Source of the DNA: Egaibacter danicus
GTDB lineage: Bacteria > Pseudomonadota > Gammaproteobacteria > Burkholderiales > Burkholderiaceae_C
DNA: 64,000 nucleotides
Direction: 5' to 3'
Assembly: GCA_016707075.1 (NCBI GenBank)
Contig: JADJII010000006.1
Span: 190,574-254,573, forward strand
Part shown: one piece after another, positions 7,274-15,951 of the stretch
Numbering within the stretch: position 1 is the first letter of the stretch
Layout: every line of letters starts with the position of its first letter
Notes under the pieces: generated by a model
Database searches by the model: none
Told to the model about the DNA's origin: nothing
The model's input: only the letters and a program-made list of their open reading frames with translations
Made by a program: the position numbers and the translations under genes

Positions 7274-9100
7274 TTGACGTTCTCCATCCACGGTCTGGCT
7301 GTCGCCCGGGGCATTGCCATCGGGCGCGCCGTGCTGGTCGCTTCCAGCCGCGTGGATGTGGCGCACTATTTCATCCAGCCGTCGCAGGTGGCGTCTGAAA
7401 TTGACCGTGTACGGGCGGGGCGCAACGCCGTGGTCGATGAAATTCACCGTCTGCAAAAAAGCGTGTCCCTCATGGGGCCCAAAGAGGCGCCGCATGAGCT
7501 GACGGCCCTGCTCGACGTTCACCTGATGCTGCTGCAGGACGAAGAACTCATCGGTGGCGTCAAACACTGGATCACGGACCGGCTGTACAACGCCGAGTGG
7601 GCGCTGACCACCCAGCTGGAGGTGATTGCACGCCAGTTCGACGAGATGGAAGACGAGTACCTGCGTGAACGCAAGGCCGACCTCGAACAGATCACCGAAA
7701 AAGTACTGCTTGCCATGAAGGGTGTGGCCTCACCCATTGCGCCGGTGTCAACGCGCAGTCAGCGCAAGACCTCGCAGCAGGACTTGCTGCTGGATGACAC
7801 AGTGGACGTGCCGCTGATTCTGGTGGCACACGATCTGTCTCCCGCGGACATGCTGCAGTTCAAGCAAAGCGTGTTTGCCGGTTTTGTGACGGACGTGGGC
7901 GGCAAGACTTCCCACACGGCCATCGTGGCTCGCAGCCTGGACATTCCCGCCGTCGTCGGGGCCCGTTCCAGCAGCCATCTGGTGCGTCAGGATGACTGGG
8001 TCATCATCGACGGTGATGCCGGCGTGGTCATCGTGGACCCGTCGCCCATCATCCTTGCTGAATACGGCTTCAAGCAGCGCCAGGGCGAACTGGAGCGTGG
8101 CCGCCTGTCCCGGTTGCGGCACACGCCAGCGGTGACGCTGGATGGCCAGAAAGTTGAGCTGCTGGCCAACATCGAAATGCCGGAAGATGCCATCGGAGCA
8201 GTCAAGGCCGGCGCCGTGGGTGTAGGGCTGTTCCGCAGTGAGTTTCTGTTCATGGGTCGGCAGGGTGAGTTACCCGATGAAGAAGAACAGTACCAGGCCT
8301 ACAGACGCGCGGTTGAGGGCATGCAGGGCATGCCAGTCACGATCCGTACGATTGATGTCGGCGCGGACAAACAGCTTGGCGACTCGTACAAGGACGACGG
8401 CCATCTCAATCCCGCGCTGGGCCTGCGCGCCATTCGCTGGAGCCTGGCTGACCCCGCCATGTTCATGACGCAGCTACGGGCCATACTGCGCGCTGCCGCG
8501 CACGGCCGTGTCAACCTGCTCATACCCATGCTGGCACACGCGAGCGAAATCCGCCAGACGCTGGCGTTGCTGGACCAGGCACGTGCCGACCTGGATCGTC
8601 GCGGTGAAGGCTATGGACCGCTTCAGCTGGGCGCGATGATTGAAATTCCGGCCGCTGCGTTGACGCTGAAGCTGTTCCTGAAGTATTTCGATTTCCTCTC
8701 CATTGGCACGAATGACCTGATTCAGTACACGCTGGCGATTGACCGGGCGGACGAATCTGTTGCGCACCTGTACGACCCCATGCACCCCGCCGTGTTGCGT
8801 CTGGTGGCAGAAACCATCGCCGAATGCCAGGCGCAGGGCAAGAGTGTCAGCGTCTGTGGCGAGATGGCCGGTGACGTGGGGCTGACCCGCCTGCTGCTGG
8901 GCTTGGGCCTGCGCAGCTTTTCCATGCATCCGGCGCAGATTCTGGCGGTGAAACAGGAAGTGCTGAAAACCGATGCAGGCAAGCTAGGCCCCTGGGCCCA
9001 AGAGGTGCTGGAATCTGAAGACCCCGCGCAGGTGGTTTATACCGGACAGCTGGATCGCCGATTGGCCGTCGGCGCGACGGGGGTGGGGCGTCGGTCCTGA
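7274..9100 (+). CDS. ptsI: Phosphoenolpyruvate-protein phosphotransferase (PTS enzyme I)
   Basis: The 608-residue protein has the full EI layout: an N-terminal HPr-binding and phosphohistidine domain with GGKTSHTAIVARS (phosphorylated His214), and a C-terminal PEP-binding barrel with LFRSEFLFMGR, SIGTNDLIQYTLAIDRAD and VSVCGEMAGD. It moves phosphate from PEP to HPr. The start is TTG at 7274, right after the ptsH stop. With only EIIA, HPr and EI in the cluster, the chain is more likely regulatory than for sugar uptake. Confidence 0.95.
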   Translation: MTFSIHGLAVARGIAIGRAVLVASSRVDVAHYFIQPSQVASEIDRVRAGRNAVVDEIHRLQKSVSLMGPKEAPHELTALLDVHLMLLQDEELIGGVKHWITDRLYNAEWALTTQLEVIARQFDEMEDEYLRERKADLEQITEKVLLAMKGVASPIAPVSTRSQRKTSQQDLLLDDTVDVPLILVAHDLSPADMLQFKQSVFAGFVTDVGGKTSHTAIVARSLDIPAVVGARSSSHLVRQDDWVIIDGDAGVVIVDPSPIILAEYGFKQRQGELERGRLSRLRHTPAVTLDGQKVELLANIEMPEDAIGAVKAGAVGVGLFRSEFLFMGRQGELPDEEEQYQAYRRAVEGMQGMPVTIRTIDVGADKQLGDSYKDDGHLNPALGLRAIRWSLADPAMFMTQLRAILRAAAHGRVNLLIPMLAHASEIRQTLALLDQARADLDRRGEGYGPLQLGAMIEIPAAALTLKLFLKYFDFLSIGTNDLIQYTLAIDRADESVAHLYDPMHPAVLRLVAETIAECQAQGKSVSVCGEMAGDVGLTRLLLGLGLRSFSMHPAQILAVKQEVLKTDAGKLGPWAQEVLESEDPAQVVYTGQLDRRLAVGATGVGRRS

Positions 9101-9119
9101 CCAGCTCGCCGCCAGCCGT

Positions 9120-9974
9120 TTACTTGCTGCGCAATCCCCAGACGGCCGCGCCAATAATCATCACGGTTGCCAGTGCAATCGACCAGGTCAACGGGCGTTG
9201 GGTCGCAGCCAGCAACAGCATGGTGGAGGTCAGTGGTGTCAGGTAACTCAGGATGCCGATATGCCGTGCGTCGCCCAGCTTCAGGGCTCGGTCCCACATG
9301 AAGAATGCAGCGCCCAGAGGTCCCAGCCCCATCACGCTGATCAGCAGCCAGTCGTGCCCACTCAAATGCGCCGCCGGCTCCAGTGCCCAATGGCAGAGCA
9401 GTGACAGCAGCCCTGACAGCAAGCCAAACAGGCCGATGGCCGCTGTAGGGAAGGGCTTGACGCGTTTGGTCAGCAGCGAATAACTGGCCCAGATCAAGCC
9501 CGAGGCCAGTGCCAGTAAATAACCCCACGACCAGCCACCCGTTGCGACGGCCGAACCCGGTGTATCACCGCTGGCGCCCAGAATCGCCATCGCAGCCCCC
9601 GCAAACCCCAGCAATGCTGCGGCGATATGTGCGCTGCGCAGTTGAAGTCCTGGCAGGAGCAGTGGAGCCAGCACCACCATGAACAGCGGCCACAGGTAAT
9701 TGACCAGATTCGCCTCCACCGGCGGCGCATGGCGCAAGGCGATGAACAGCAGGAAATGAAAGCCAAACAAGCCGTACACACCCAGCGCCAATGTCGCAGC
9801 CGGCACGCGCCATTGATGTAGGTCATGACGCAATAGCGGCAGGGCGAGCACACTACCGATCAGCAACGAAAGGCCGGTCAGCAGGAATGGAGGCACGTGC
9901 GATAGCGACACCCCCAAAGTCGCCAGCGTGGCCCATAGGGCGATGGCGCCCAATGCGTAGAGATTGGCTTTCAC
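9120..9974 (-). CDS. EamA/DMT-superfamily transporter
   Basis: The 284-residue protein is almost entirely hydrophobic, with about ten transmembrane segments in two repeats typical of the drug/metabolite transporter superfamily (for example NLVNYLWPLFMVVLAPLLL in the first half and YSLLTKRVKPF at the start of the second). It is probably an exporter of amino acids or other metabolites; the substrate is unknown. It is convergent with ptsI and divergent from the AhpD-like gene at 10020. Confidence 0.87.
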   Translation of the reverse strand: MKANLYALGAIALWATLATLGVSLSHVPPFLLTGLSLLIGSVLALPLLRHDLHQWRVPAATLALGVYGLFGFHFLLFIALRHAPPVEANLVNYLWPLFMVVLAPLLLPGLQLRSAHIAAALLGFAGAAMAILGASGDTPGSAVATGGWSWGYLLALASGLIWASYSLLTKRVKPFPTAAIGLFGLLSGLLSLLCHWALEPAAHLSGHDWLLISVMGLGPLGAAFFMWDRALKLGDARHIGILSYLTPLTSTMLLLAATQRPLTWSIALATVMIIGAAVWGLRSK

Positions 9975-10019
9975 ACCGCCACCCTGTGCTGGACGGCATT
10001 AACAAACAAAGGACAGGAC

Positions 10020-10376
10020 ATGAGTACGTTTGATCATAGTGGTCTGATTCAGGACATCAATGAAAGTCTGGCACCCTTTCGCAAGGCGCAGCCAGACGCC
10101 ATGGCCGGTTTTGGCCAACTGGCCCGTGCAGCGATCACCGATGGCGTGCTGAGCGCCAGGCAGAAGGAACTGATTGCGCTGGCCATTGGCGTCACGCAAC
10201 GGTGCTCCGGATGTATCGGCTTTCACATCAAGGCGCTTCACAAGCTGGAATGCACACGCGCTGAACTGGAAGAAATGCTTTCCGTTTGTGTATACATGGG
10301 CGGTGGCCCGGCGCTGATGTACGCCGCCGAGGCCATCACTGCTTGGGAAAAGATGACGCCCGTCAAGCCTGGCTAG
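10020..10376 (+). CDS. Carboxymuconolactone decarboxylase / AhpD-like protein
   Basis: The 118-residue protein has the AhpD-type motif RCSGCIGFHIKALHKL: a CxxC pair with a His three residues later, as in alkyl-hydroperoxidase partner proteins. This points to a small helical disulfide reductase rather than a true decarboxylase, although the family name covers both. AAGGACAGGAC lies before the ATG. Confidence 0.85.
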   Translation: MSTFDHSGLIQDINESLAPFRKAQPDAMAGFGQLARAAITDGVLSARQKELIALAIGVTQRCSGCIGFHIKALHKLECTRAELEEMLSVCVYMGGGPALMYAAEAITAWEKMTPVKPG

Positions 10377-10397
10377 TCTGCGCAAGTGACTGATCCA

Positions 10398-11447
10398 TCA
10401 GGCCAGCCGCTGGTCGGTAGATGGGCGCTTCCACAAATTGAGGCCACCATCCACCGCATGCTGGTCAATTGCAGCCAGCTCGGCGGCAGAAAAATCAGGC
10501 TGCTTGAGTGCGCCCACCAGTTCCACAATTTGCTCCGGGCGGCTCGCACCAATCAGTGCCGACGTGACGCGTTTGTCGCGCAGCACCCAGGCCACGGCCA
10601 TTTGCGCCAGGCTCTGGCCGCGGGCCACGGCCATCTCGTTCAGGGCACGCACATGCGCCAGGTTTTGCGGACTTAAGTGATCCTTCTTGAAGGACCCCCC
10701 GCCAGGACGGTTGATGCGCGCGTCAGCCGGAACACCGTTCAGGTATTTGTTGGTGAGCAAGCCCTGGGCCAACGCGCTGAAGGCGATGCAGCCCATGCCG
10801 TTGTCTTCCAGTGCGTCCAGCAGTTCTTCCTCACTCCAGCGATTCATCAGGCTGTAAGAGGGCTGGTGAATCAGGCAGGGCGTGCCCATCTGGCGCAGCA
10901 ATGCGGCAGCCTCACGGGTTTTGGTTGCCGAGTAGCTGGAGATGCCCACGTAGAGTGCCTTGCCCTGTTGCACGGCGGTGGCCAATGCGCCCATGGTTTC
11001 TTCCAGCGGGGTATCGGGGTCGAACCGGTGGCTGTAGAAGATGTCCACATACTCAAGGCCCATGCGCTTGAGACTCTGGTCCAGGCTGGCCAGCACGTAT
11101 TTGCGTGATCCGCCGCCCTGGCCGTAGGGGCCGGGCCACATGTCGTAACCCGCCTTGCTGGAGATCAGCAGCTCGTCACGATAGGGCTTGAAGTCCCGGC
11201 GCATGTGCTCGCCAAAATTGGTCTCCGCACTGCCTGCTGGTGGGCCGTAGTTGTTAGCCAGGTCGAAGTGGGTGATGCCCAGATCGAACGCGGTGCGCAG
11301 CATGTCGCGCTGGGTTTGAAACGGTGTGGCGTCGCCAAAGTTGTGCCACAGGCCCAGCGTGATGGCGGGGAGTTTCAGGCCACTCTTGCCACTGGCATGG
11401 TACTGCATGGTGTTATCGTAACGGGTGGGGCTGGCCTGGTAGTTCAT
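10398..11447 (-). CDS. Aldo/keto reductase (YghZ / glyceraldehyde-3-phosphate reductase type)
   Basis: The 349-residue protein fits the AKR barrel: FDLANNYGPPAGSAE with the catalytic Tyr, DELLISSKAGYDMWPGPYG with the Lys, VDIFYSHRFDPDTPLEE with the His, and SALIGASRPEQI for NADPH. The MWPGPYGQGGGSRKY stretch is typical of the YghZ group, which reduces glyceraldehyde-3-phosphate and methylglyoxal in E. coli. It is divergent from the next AhpD-like gene. Confidence 0.9.
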   Translation of the reverse strand: MNYQASPTRYDNTMQYHASGKSGLKLPAITLGLWHNFGDATPFQTQRDMLRTAFDLGITHFDLANNYGPPAGSAETNFGEHMRRDFKPYRDELLISSKAGYDMWPGPYGQGGGSRKYVLASLDQSLKRMGLEYVDIFYSHRFDPDTPLEETMGALATAVQQGKALYVGISSYSATKTREAAALLRQMGTPCLIHQPSYSLMNRWSEEELLDALEDNGMGCIAFSALAQGLLTNKYLNGVPADARINRPGGGSFKKDHLSPQNLAHVRALNEMAVARGQSLAQMAVAWVLRDKRVTSALIGASRPEQIVELVGALKQPDFSAAELAAIDQHAVDGGLNLWKRPSTDQRLA

Positions 11448-11678
11448 TGGTGAGGGGCGCTCAAGAGCGCATGTGCGGTCAATCGGTTGGGCATCTTACG
11501 CGAGTTGCGGACGCAACGGGATGGCCACGTACCATCGAACGCTGGTCAATATCACCGGCCACGGGTAGTGAAACCGTTTGAGAACCCTATTCCAGGTGCT
11601 TTTGACCAGACTATTGCGGGAATCAAACAAGGGCAGGATTGTCGTTTATGCTCATTGCGACAGCACCAAGGAAACTGT

Positions 11679-12269
11679 ATGCCTCGCCTTCAACCCTTGC
11701 CACCCGAGACCACGCCCGAACTCAAGGACCACTTCGATTTCTTTCTGGGCACGCTGGGCTTCACGCCCAATAGCGTGCTGACGATGCAGCGAAAGCCGAA
11801 ACTGGTGCGTGCATTTGCCCAACTCAACAGCGCCGTGATGGATCCACAGGGCGAGGTGGATCTGGGTTTCCGGCGACTCATTGGTCATGTGGTCAGCAAG
11901 GTGTCGGGCTGCCTGTATTGCCAGGCGCACACGTTGCTCGGTGCCCATAATTTTGGTGTGAGCGACGCCAAGCTGGCTGATGTGTGGACCTATGCCAGCA
12001 GCCCACTCTACAGCGTGCGCGAACGCCTGGCGATGGACTTTGCGCTGGCTGCATCCAGCCAACCCAATGCGGTGACGGACGCACAGTTTGCAGAATTGCA
12101 GAAACACTGGAGCGATGGCGAGATCACCGAGATCCTCGGCGTGGTCGCGATGTTTGCTTTTCTGAACCGCTGGAACGACACCATGGCCACTCCGCTGGAG
12201 GTGCCCGCCATCGCGGTGGCTGACAAGGCCTTGGGCGCTCAGGGGTGGGACATTGGCAAACACACCTGA
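11679..12269 (+). CDS. AhpD-like / carboxymuconolactone decarboxylase family protein
   Basis: Starting at ATG 11679, with AAGGA 6 bases upstream, gives 196 residues (MPRLQPLPPETTPEL...). SGCLYCQAHTLLGAH carries the CxxC-x3-H redox motif. The frame stays open back to 11487 but that part lacks a ribosome-binding site and family likeness. The role is probably peroxide-related thiol chemistry. The 231 bases upstream, to the reductase start, hold no feature that I can support. Confidence 0.85.
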   Translation: MPRLQPLPPETTPELKDHFDFFLGTLGFTPNSVLTMQRKPKLVRAFAQLNSAVMDPQGEVDLGFRRLIGHVVSKVSGCLYCQAHTLLGAHNFGVSDAKLADVWTYASSPLYSVRERLAMDFALAASSQPNAVTDAQFAELQKHWSDGEITEILGVVAMFAFLNRWNDTMATPLEVPAIAVADKALGAQGWDIGKHT

Positions 12270-12295
12270 CAGCTGACAGCGAGAAGTCCGGTTGA

Positions 12296-13291
12296 CTACT
12301 CGGCGCCACGTGCCATCGCATGCCCGGCCTGCACATCGGCGTGGTAACTGCTGCGCACCATGGCACCCACGGCGGCGTGGCTGAAGCCCATCTCGTAGGC
12401 CTTCGCCTCAAACATCTTGAAGGTGTCGGGGTGCACGTAGCGTTTCACGGTCAGGTGGGACGTGCTGGGCGCCAGATACTGGCCAATCGTCAGCATGTCG
12501 ATGTCGTGGGCGCGCATGTCGCGCATCACCTGCAGGATTTCTTCGTCGGTTTCACCCAGGCCGACCATGATGCCGCTCTTGGTGGGCACGTTGGGGTGCA
12601 GAGCCTTGAATTTTTTGAGCAGGTTTAAGGAGAACTGGTAGTCCGATCCCGGACGTGCCTCTTTGTACAGGCGCGGCGCCGTTTCCAGGTTGTGGTTCAT
12701 CACATCGGGCGGGGCGGCCTGCAAAATTTTCAGTGCGCGGTCGTCGCGGCCACGGAAATCCGGCACCAGCACCTCGATCTGCGTGGTGGGCGACAGCTCA
12801 CGGATTCGCGAAATGCAGTCCACAAAATGCTGGGCACCGCCATCGCGCAGGTCGTCGCGGTCCACGCTGGTGATCACCACGTATTTCAGCTTGAGCGCTG
12901 CGATGGTTTTGGCCAGGTTTTCGGGCTCGTTCACGTCCAGCGGGTCGGGGCGGCCATGGCCCACATCGCAAAACGGGCAGCGCCGCGTGCACTTGTCGCC
13001 CATGATCATGAAGGTGGCCGTGCCCTTGCCGAAACATTCACCGATATTGGGGCACGATGCTTCCTCGCACACCGTCACCAGTTTGTTGGTGCGCAGGATG
13101 TCCTTGATCTCGTAAAAGCGCGTGCTGGGCGACCCCGCTTTCACGCGAATCCAGTCCGGCTTCTTCAGCACTTCGCCCTGTACCACCTTGACCGGGATGC
13201 GCGACAGTTTGGCGCCCGCCTTTTGCTTGGCACTCGCATCGTAGGTCTCGATAGACTGGACTTCGCGGACGGTTGTGTTGGTGGTGGTCAT
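12296..13291 (-). CDS. lipA: Lipoyl synthase (radical SAM)
   Basis: The 331-residue protein has both iron-sulfur cluster motifs: CEEASCPNIGEC for the auxiliary sulfur-donating cluster and CTRRCPFCDVGHG for the radical SAM cluster. It inserts two sulfur atoms into octanoyl groups on E2 subunits and GcvH. The gene lies 15 bases after lipB in the same direction, so the two steps of lipoate formation are expressed together. Confidence 0.97.
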   Translation of the reverse strand: MTTTNTTVREVQSIETYDASAKQKAGAKLSRIPVKVVQGEVLKKPDWIRVKAGSPSTRFYEIKDILRTNKLVTVCEEASCPNIGECFGKGTATFMIMGDKCTRRCPFCDVGHGRPDPLDVNEPENLAKTIAALKLKYVVITSVDRDDLRDGGAQHFVDCISRIRELSPTTQIEVLVPDFRGRDDRALKILQAAPPDVMNHNLETAPRLYKEARPGSDYQFSLNLLKKFKALHPNVPTKSGIMVGLGETDEEILQVMRDMRAHDIDMLTIGQYLAPSTSHLTVKRYVHPDTFKMFEAKAYEMGFSHAAVGAMVRSSYHADVQAGHAMARGAE

Positions 13292-13306
13292 GGGGTCAGG
13301 ACAGGT

Positions 13307-14032
13307 TCAGGGTGCCAGATAGGTAACGAGCTTGCGACTCAAAATGTCGGCGGCCTCAGCCCAGCCAACAGATACCCCGATTGTAGAAAGGTCCACGGTT
13401 TGCAGGCCCGTGTAGCCGCAGGGGTTGATGCGGGAGAAGGGTTCCAGGTCCATCGCCACGTTCAGCGCGACGCCGTGGTAGGTGCAGTTGCGGCTGACCT
13501 TGATGCCCAGCGCGGCGATTTTGCCGAGGCCTGAAAAGTCTGGTTCAGATTTAATTGGAATCTGACCCCCATAAAGAGGTGATGCTTTTAGGGGGCGCTG
13601 GGGCAGCAGCGCGTGGGATCCCGGGTCGTCCAGCCGCACATAAATGCCGGGCGCACCGGCGACGCGGTGCCCGGTGACGCCAAACACACCCAGCGTGCGG
13701 ATCACCGCTTCTTCGATGCGGTAAACGTATTCCTTGACGAAATAGCCTGCACGTTTGAGGTCGATCAGCGGGTAAGCCACCACTTGGCCGGGGCCGTGGT
13801 AGGTCACCTGCCCGCCGCGGTTGGTCTGCACCACGGGGATGTCGCCGGGGTTCAGCAGGTGGTCCGGCTTGCCGGCCAGTCCCTGTGTAAAAACCGGTGG
13901 ATGCTCACAAATCCATAGCTGGTCAGGCATATCCGACGAGGGCTGAGTGTCTCTTTGGCTTGTGAATTCCTGCATGGCGGCGTAAGTGGGCGCGTAGTCC
14001 ACCAGGCCGAGGTTCTGGATGAGCAGGGCCAC
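13307..14032 (-). CDS. lipB: Octanoyltransferase LipB with a palindrome-encoded loop
   Basis: LipB moves octanoate from acyl carrier protein to lipoyl domains. Seen here: ICEHPPVFTQGLAG, RGGQVTYHGPGQVVAYPL, and KIAALGIKVSRNCTYHG with the catalytic Lys and Cys region, then LNVAMDLEPFSRINPCGY. The 241 residues are slightly long for the family. The extra length falls between SHALLPQRP and GLGKIAALG, where a palindromic, AT-rich DNA segment is read as SPLYGGQIPIKSEPD. It lies 6 bases from the ybeD stop, in one operon with it and lipA. Confidence 0.93.
   Translation of the reverse strand: MALLIQNLGLVDYAPTYAAMQEFTSQRDTQPSSDMPDQLWICEHPPVFTQGLAGKPDHLLNPGDIPVVQTNRGGQVTYHGPGQVVAYPLIDLKRAGYFVKEYVYRIEEAVIRTLGVFGVTGHRVAGAPGIYVRLDDPGSHALLPQRPLKASPLYGGQIPIKSEPDFSGLGKIAALGIKVSRNCTYHGVALNVAMDLEPFSRINPCGYTGLQTVDLSTIGVSVGWAEAADILSRKLVTYLAP
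13542..13569. repeat. Palindromic repeat of a second type, in frame inside lipB
   Basis: GGTTCAGATT and AATCTGACC are nearly perfect inverted arms around TAATTGG. The segment is much richer in A and T than the rest of lipB and codes a variable loop. Sequences of the form TCAGATT...AATCTGA are known to me from other Comamonadaceae genomes, but I cannot verify that here. Confidence 0.5.
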
Positions 14033-14038
14033 GGCGCG

Positions 14039-14323
14039 CTACAAAACCACCTTCACCATCGGATGCGTGCTCAGCGTGCGGTACAGCTCATCAAGCTGCT
14101 CCCGGCTGGTGGCGGTGATGGTGATGGTGACACCCAGGTATTTGCCGCCTTTACTCTCGCGCAGCTCGATGGTGGAGGCGTCGAACTTGGGATCAAAAAT
14201 GTGGGCAATGGTGGTGACTGCGTGCACGAAGCCATCAACCCGCTCGCCCATGACCTTGATCGGGAACCGCGAAGGGTACTCAATCAGCGACGGTGCTGCG
14301 GGGTCGGTTGGTGGCAGGGGCAT
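14039..14323 (-). CDS. ybeD: YbeD-like protein (DUF493)
   Basis: The 94-residue protein matches the YbeD family: SLIEYPSRFPIKVMGE at the start, and KYLGVTITITATSREQLDELY at the end. It has an ACT-like ferredoxin fold of unknown function. In many Proteobacteria it lies beside lipB, as here, so a regulatory role linked to lipoate is often supposed. It sits between the aminotransferase gene and lipB with gaps of 4 and 6 bases. Confidence 0.9.
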   Translation of the reverse strand: MPLPPTDPAAPSLIEYPSRFPIKVMGERVDGFVHAVTTIAHIFDPKFDASTIELRESKGGKYLGVTITITATSREQLDELYRTLSTHPMVKVVL

Positions 14324-14327
14324 GGTT

Positions 14328-15287
14328 TCAGGCCGCGGTGATGGTTACGGGGGCGGGCTTGGCGCGCTGGTAGGCCTCGTACAAACGGGCGTAAACCGGA
14401 CCGGGCAGGCCACGTGTCGCTCCGTTTCCAACAGGTTTGTCGTCCAGCTTCGTGATAGCCAGCACTTCCTTGGTGGCGCTGGAGAGCAGCAGCTCGTCGG
14501 CACTGAACACCTCGTCACGGCTGATGCGACGCAGCTCAAACCCGATGCCGGCCTCGCGGCACAGTTCTTCAATCAGGCCATATCGAATGCCTTCCAGCAC
14601 CAGGTTGTCTTTTGGCGCGCCCAGCACCTTGCCGTTTTTGACCACCCACACATTGCTGGCGGCGGCTTCGCTCAAATAGCCGTCCCGAAACATCACCGTC
14701 TCCACCGCACCGGCGTCAAAACTGATCTGGCGGGCAAACACCGCCCCGAGCAGGCTGGTGGATTTGATGTGCGCTTTCTTCCAGCGAAAGTCCTCCGCGG
14801 TGACGCAGGCCACACCCTGGTCGCGCTGCTCCGCGGATGGCATCGTCATCTTATTGATCATCACGAACACGGTGGGTATCAGGTCCGGCAGCATCACATG
14901 ATCGCGCGGTGCGACGCCGCGGGTAACCTGGATGTAGATCAGCTGGGCGGGCAACCCCCCGTTCTTTTTGGTGCCATTTTGGGCATCAGCCCCCGTCGAA
15001 TGTGCGTGACTAGCTATCAATATAGTAGCTATTTCAAGCCATTGGGCTGGCGTGTACGGATTGGTGATGCGCAGCTCGGCCAGGCTGCGGGCCAGCCGCG
15101 CCACATGCTGGTCAAAGCGGAAGACCTGGCCGACGTAAACCGGCAGCACCTCATACACGCCATCACCGAAGATGAAGCCCCGGTCCATGACGCTGATCTT
15201 GGCGTCCTTCAGGGCGGTGTAGTCGCCGTTGAGGAAGCAGATGGTGTCAGGTAGTAATGCGTTGCGGGGTTCGGGCGTGACGTTCAT
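14328..15287 (-). CDS. D-amino-acid aminotransferase-like PLP enzyme with a repeat-encoded insertion
   Basis: The fold-type IV PLP aminotransferase motifs are present: VMDRGFIFGDGVYEV, LIYIQVTRG, the PLP lysine in KKAHIKSTSLLGAV, and SEAAASNVWVVKNG. It could make D-glutamate or D-alanine, or act on branched chains. The 319 residues exceed the usual 280-290. The excess lies between PAQWLE and LIYIQVTRG, where a dispersed repeat (14973-15029) is read in frame as ATILIASHAHSTGA and further residues follow. It heads the lip operon. Confidence 0.88.
   Translation of the reverse strand: MNVTPEPRNALLPDTICFLNGDYTALKDAKISVMDRGFIFGDGVYEVLPVYVGQVFRFDQHVARLARSLAELRITNPYTPAQWLEIATILIASHAHSTGADAQNGTKKNGGLPAQLIYIQVTRGVAPRDHVMLPDLIPTVFVMINKMTMPSAEQRDQGVACVTAEDFRWKKAHIKSTSLLGAVFARQISFDAGAVETVMFRDGYLSEAAASNVWVVKNGKVLGAPKDNLVLEGIRYGLIEELCREAGIGFELRRISRDEVFSADELLLSSATKEVLAITKLDDKPVGNGATRGLPGPVYARLYEAYQRAKPAPVTITAA
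14973..15029 (-). repeat. Dispersed repeat, copy 4, in frame inside the aminotransferase gene
   Basis: On the minus strand the segment reads GCTACTATATTGATAGCT, then AGTCACGCACATTCGACGGG, then the hairpin GGGC-TGAT-GCCC. Core, middle and hairpin all agree with the intergenic copies. It is read with GCT as codon: ATILIASHAHSTGADAQNG. Because the segment is additional to the normal aminotransferase length, it looks like a true insertion. Confidence 0.8.
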
Positions 15288-15326
15288 GCCCGGATTATCC
15301 CCGCCCCGCTGAAACCCTGTGCCGTG

Positions 15327-15773
15327 TCAGCTGAGAAAAACCACGGCAGCTACAGCGGCCCAGCCCAGGCAGAAGTTTGTGACCACCAGCATGTGGATGT
15401 TGGCCAGATGCACGCTGGCACGCGGCCAGTCTGCACGTGCCACGGCACGCTTGAGTCGCTTGAATGGACCAAAATACAGATGGCCAAAGACCGCGAACAT
15501 CAGCAGGCCAATGCCCAGCATCCAGTGCCAGCCTTTGGGCGCATTGCTCATGCCAGTGCTGATCAGCATGTGCAGACCAGTGAGCAGCAGGGCAACCACG
15601 CTGACCCATACCAACATGAAAAAGCGCACCAGCACGGCGCTCAGCAGGGTGAGCCGGGCGGAAGGTTGAAGCTGTGCAATCGCCACGGGCCGCAGGCTGG
15701 TCAGCACGAAGACCATGCCGCCCAGCCAGATGATGGCGGCGGCGAGGTGCAGAAATTTGGAGAGCATGAGCAT
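15327..15773 (-). CDS. CopD-like / YbgH-type integral membrane protein
   Basis: The protein of about 148 residues has four hydrophobic segments (FLHLAAAIIWLGGMVFVLTS at the start, LANIHMLVVTNFCLGWAAVA at the end) with conserved His in the first and last, as in the CopD superfamily of heme- or copper-binding membrane proteins. The function is not known. ATG at 15773 is preferred because AAAGG lies 7 bases upstream; the frame opens seven codons earlier. Confidence 0.7.
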   Translation of the reverse strand: MLMLSKFLHLAAAIIWLGGMVFVLTSLRPVAIAQLQPSARLTLLSAVLVRFFMLVWVSVVALLLTGLHMLISTGMSNAPKGWHWMLGIGLLMFAVFGHLYFGPFKRLKRAVARADWPRASVHLANIHMLVVTNFCLGWAAVAAVVFLS

Positions 15774-15873
15774 GAAAAAACCTTTGTCCGACACCGCGCT
15801 GTTGTCAGGTGATGCCGGAAAGATGACGGAGAATGGGAGGGATTGTGACGCCCTTTGCTGTTTTGCCGGGCAC

Positions 15874-15903
15874 TTGCTTGAGGCGCGGGTTTCTACGTAT
15901 AAT
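15874..15903 (+). promoter_or_regulatory. Sigma-70 type promoter of the ATP synthase operon
   Basis: TTGCTT (15874-15879) and TATAAT (15898-15903) are 18 bases apart, facing atpI, whose start lies about 50 bases downstream. The -10 box is a perfect consensus, in the only larger non-coding gap before the operon. Confidence 0.6.
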
Positions 15904-15951
15904 CAATGGCTTTGCTGAAGTTTTCAGGGTGTAACCTGCGCGTAATCTGAC

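Noticed and set aside
14019..15254. A 411-residue plus-strand open frame opposite ybeD and the aminotransferase
   Set aside because: The minus-strand genes have clear family motifs and a conserved order. The plus frame has none.
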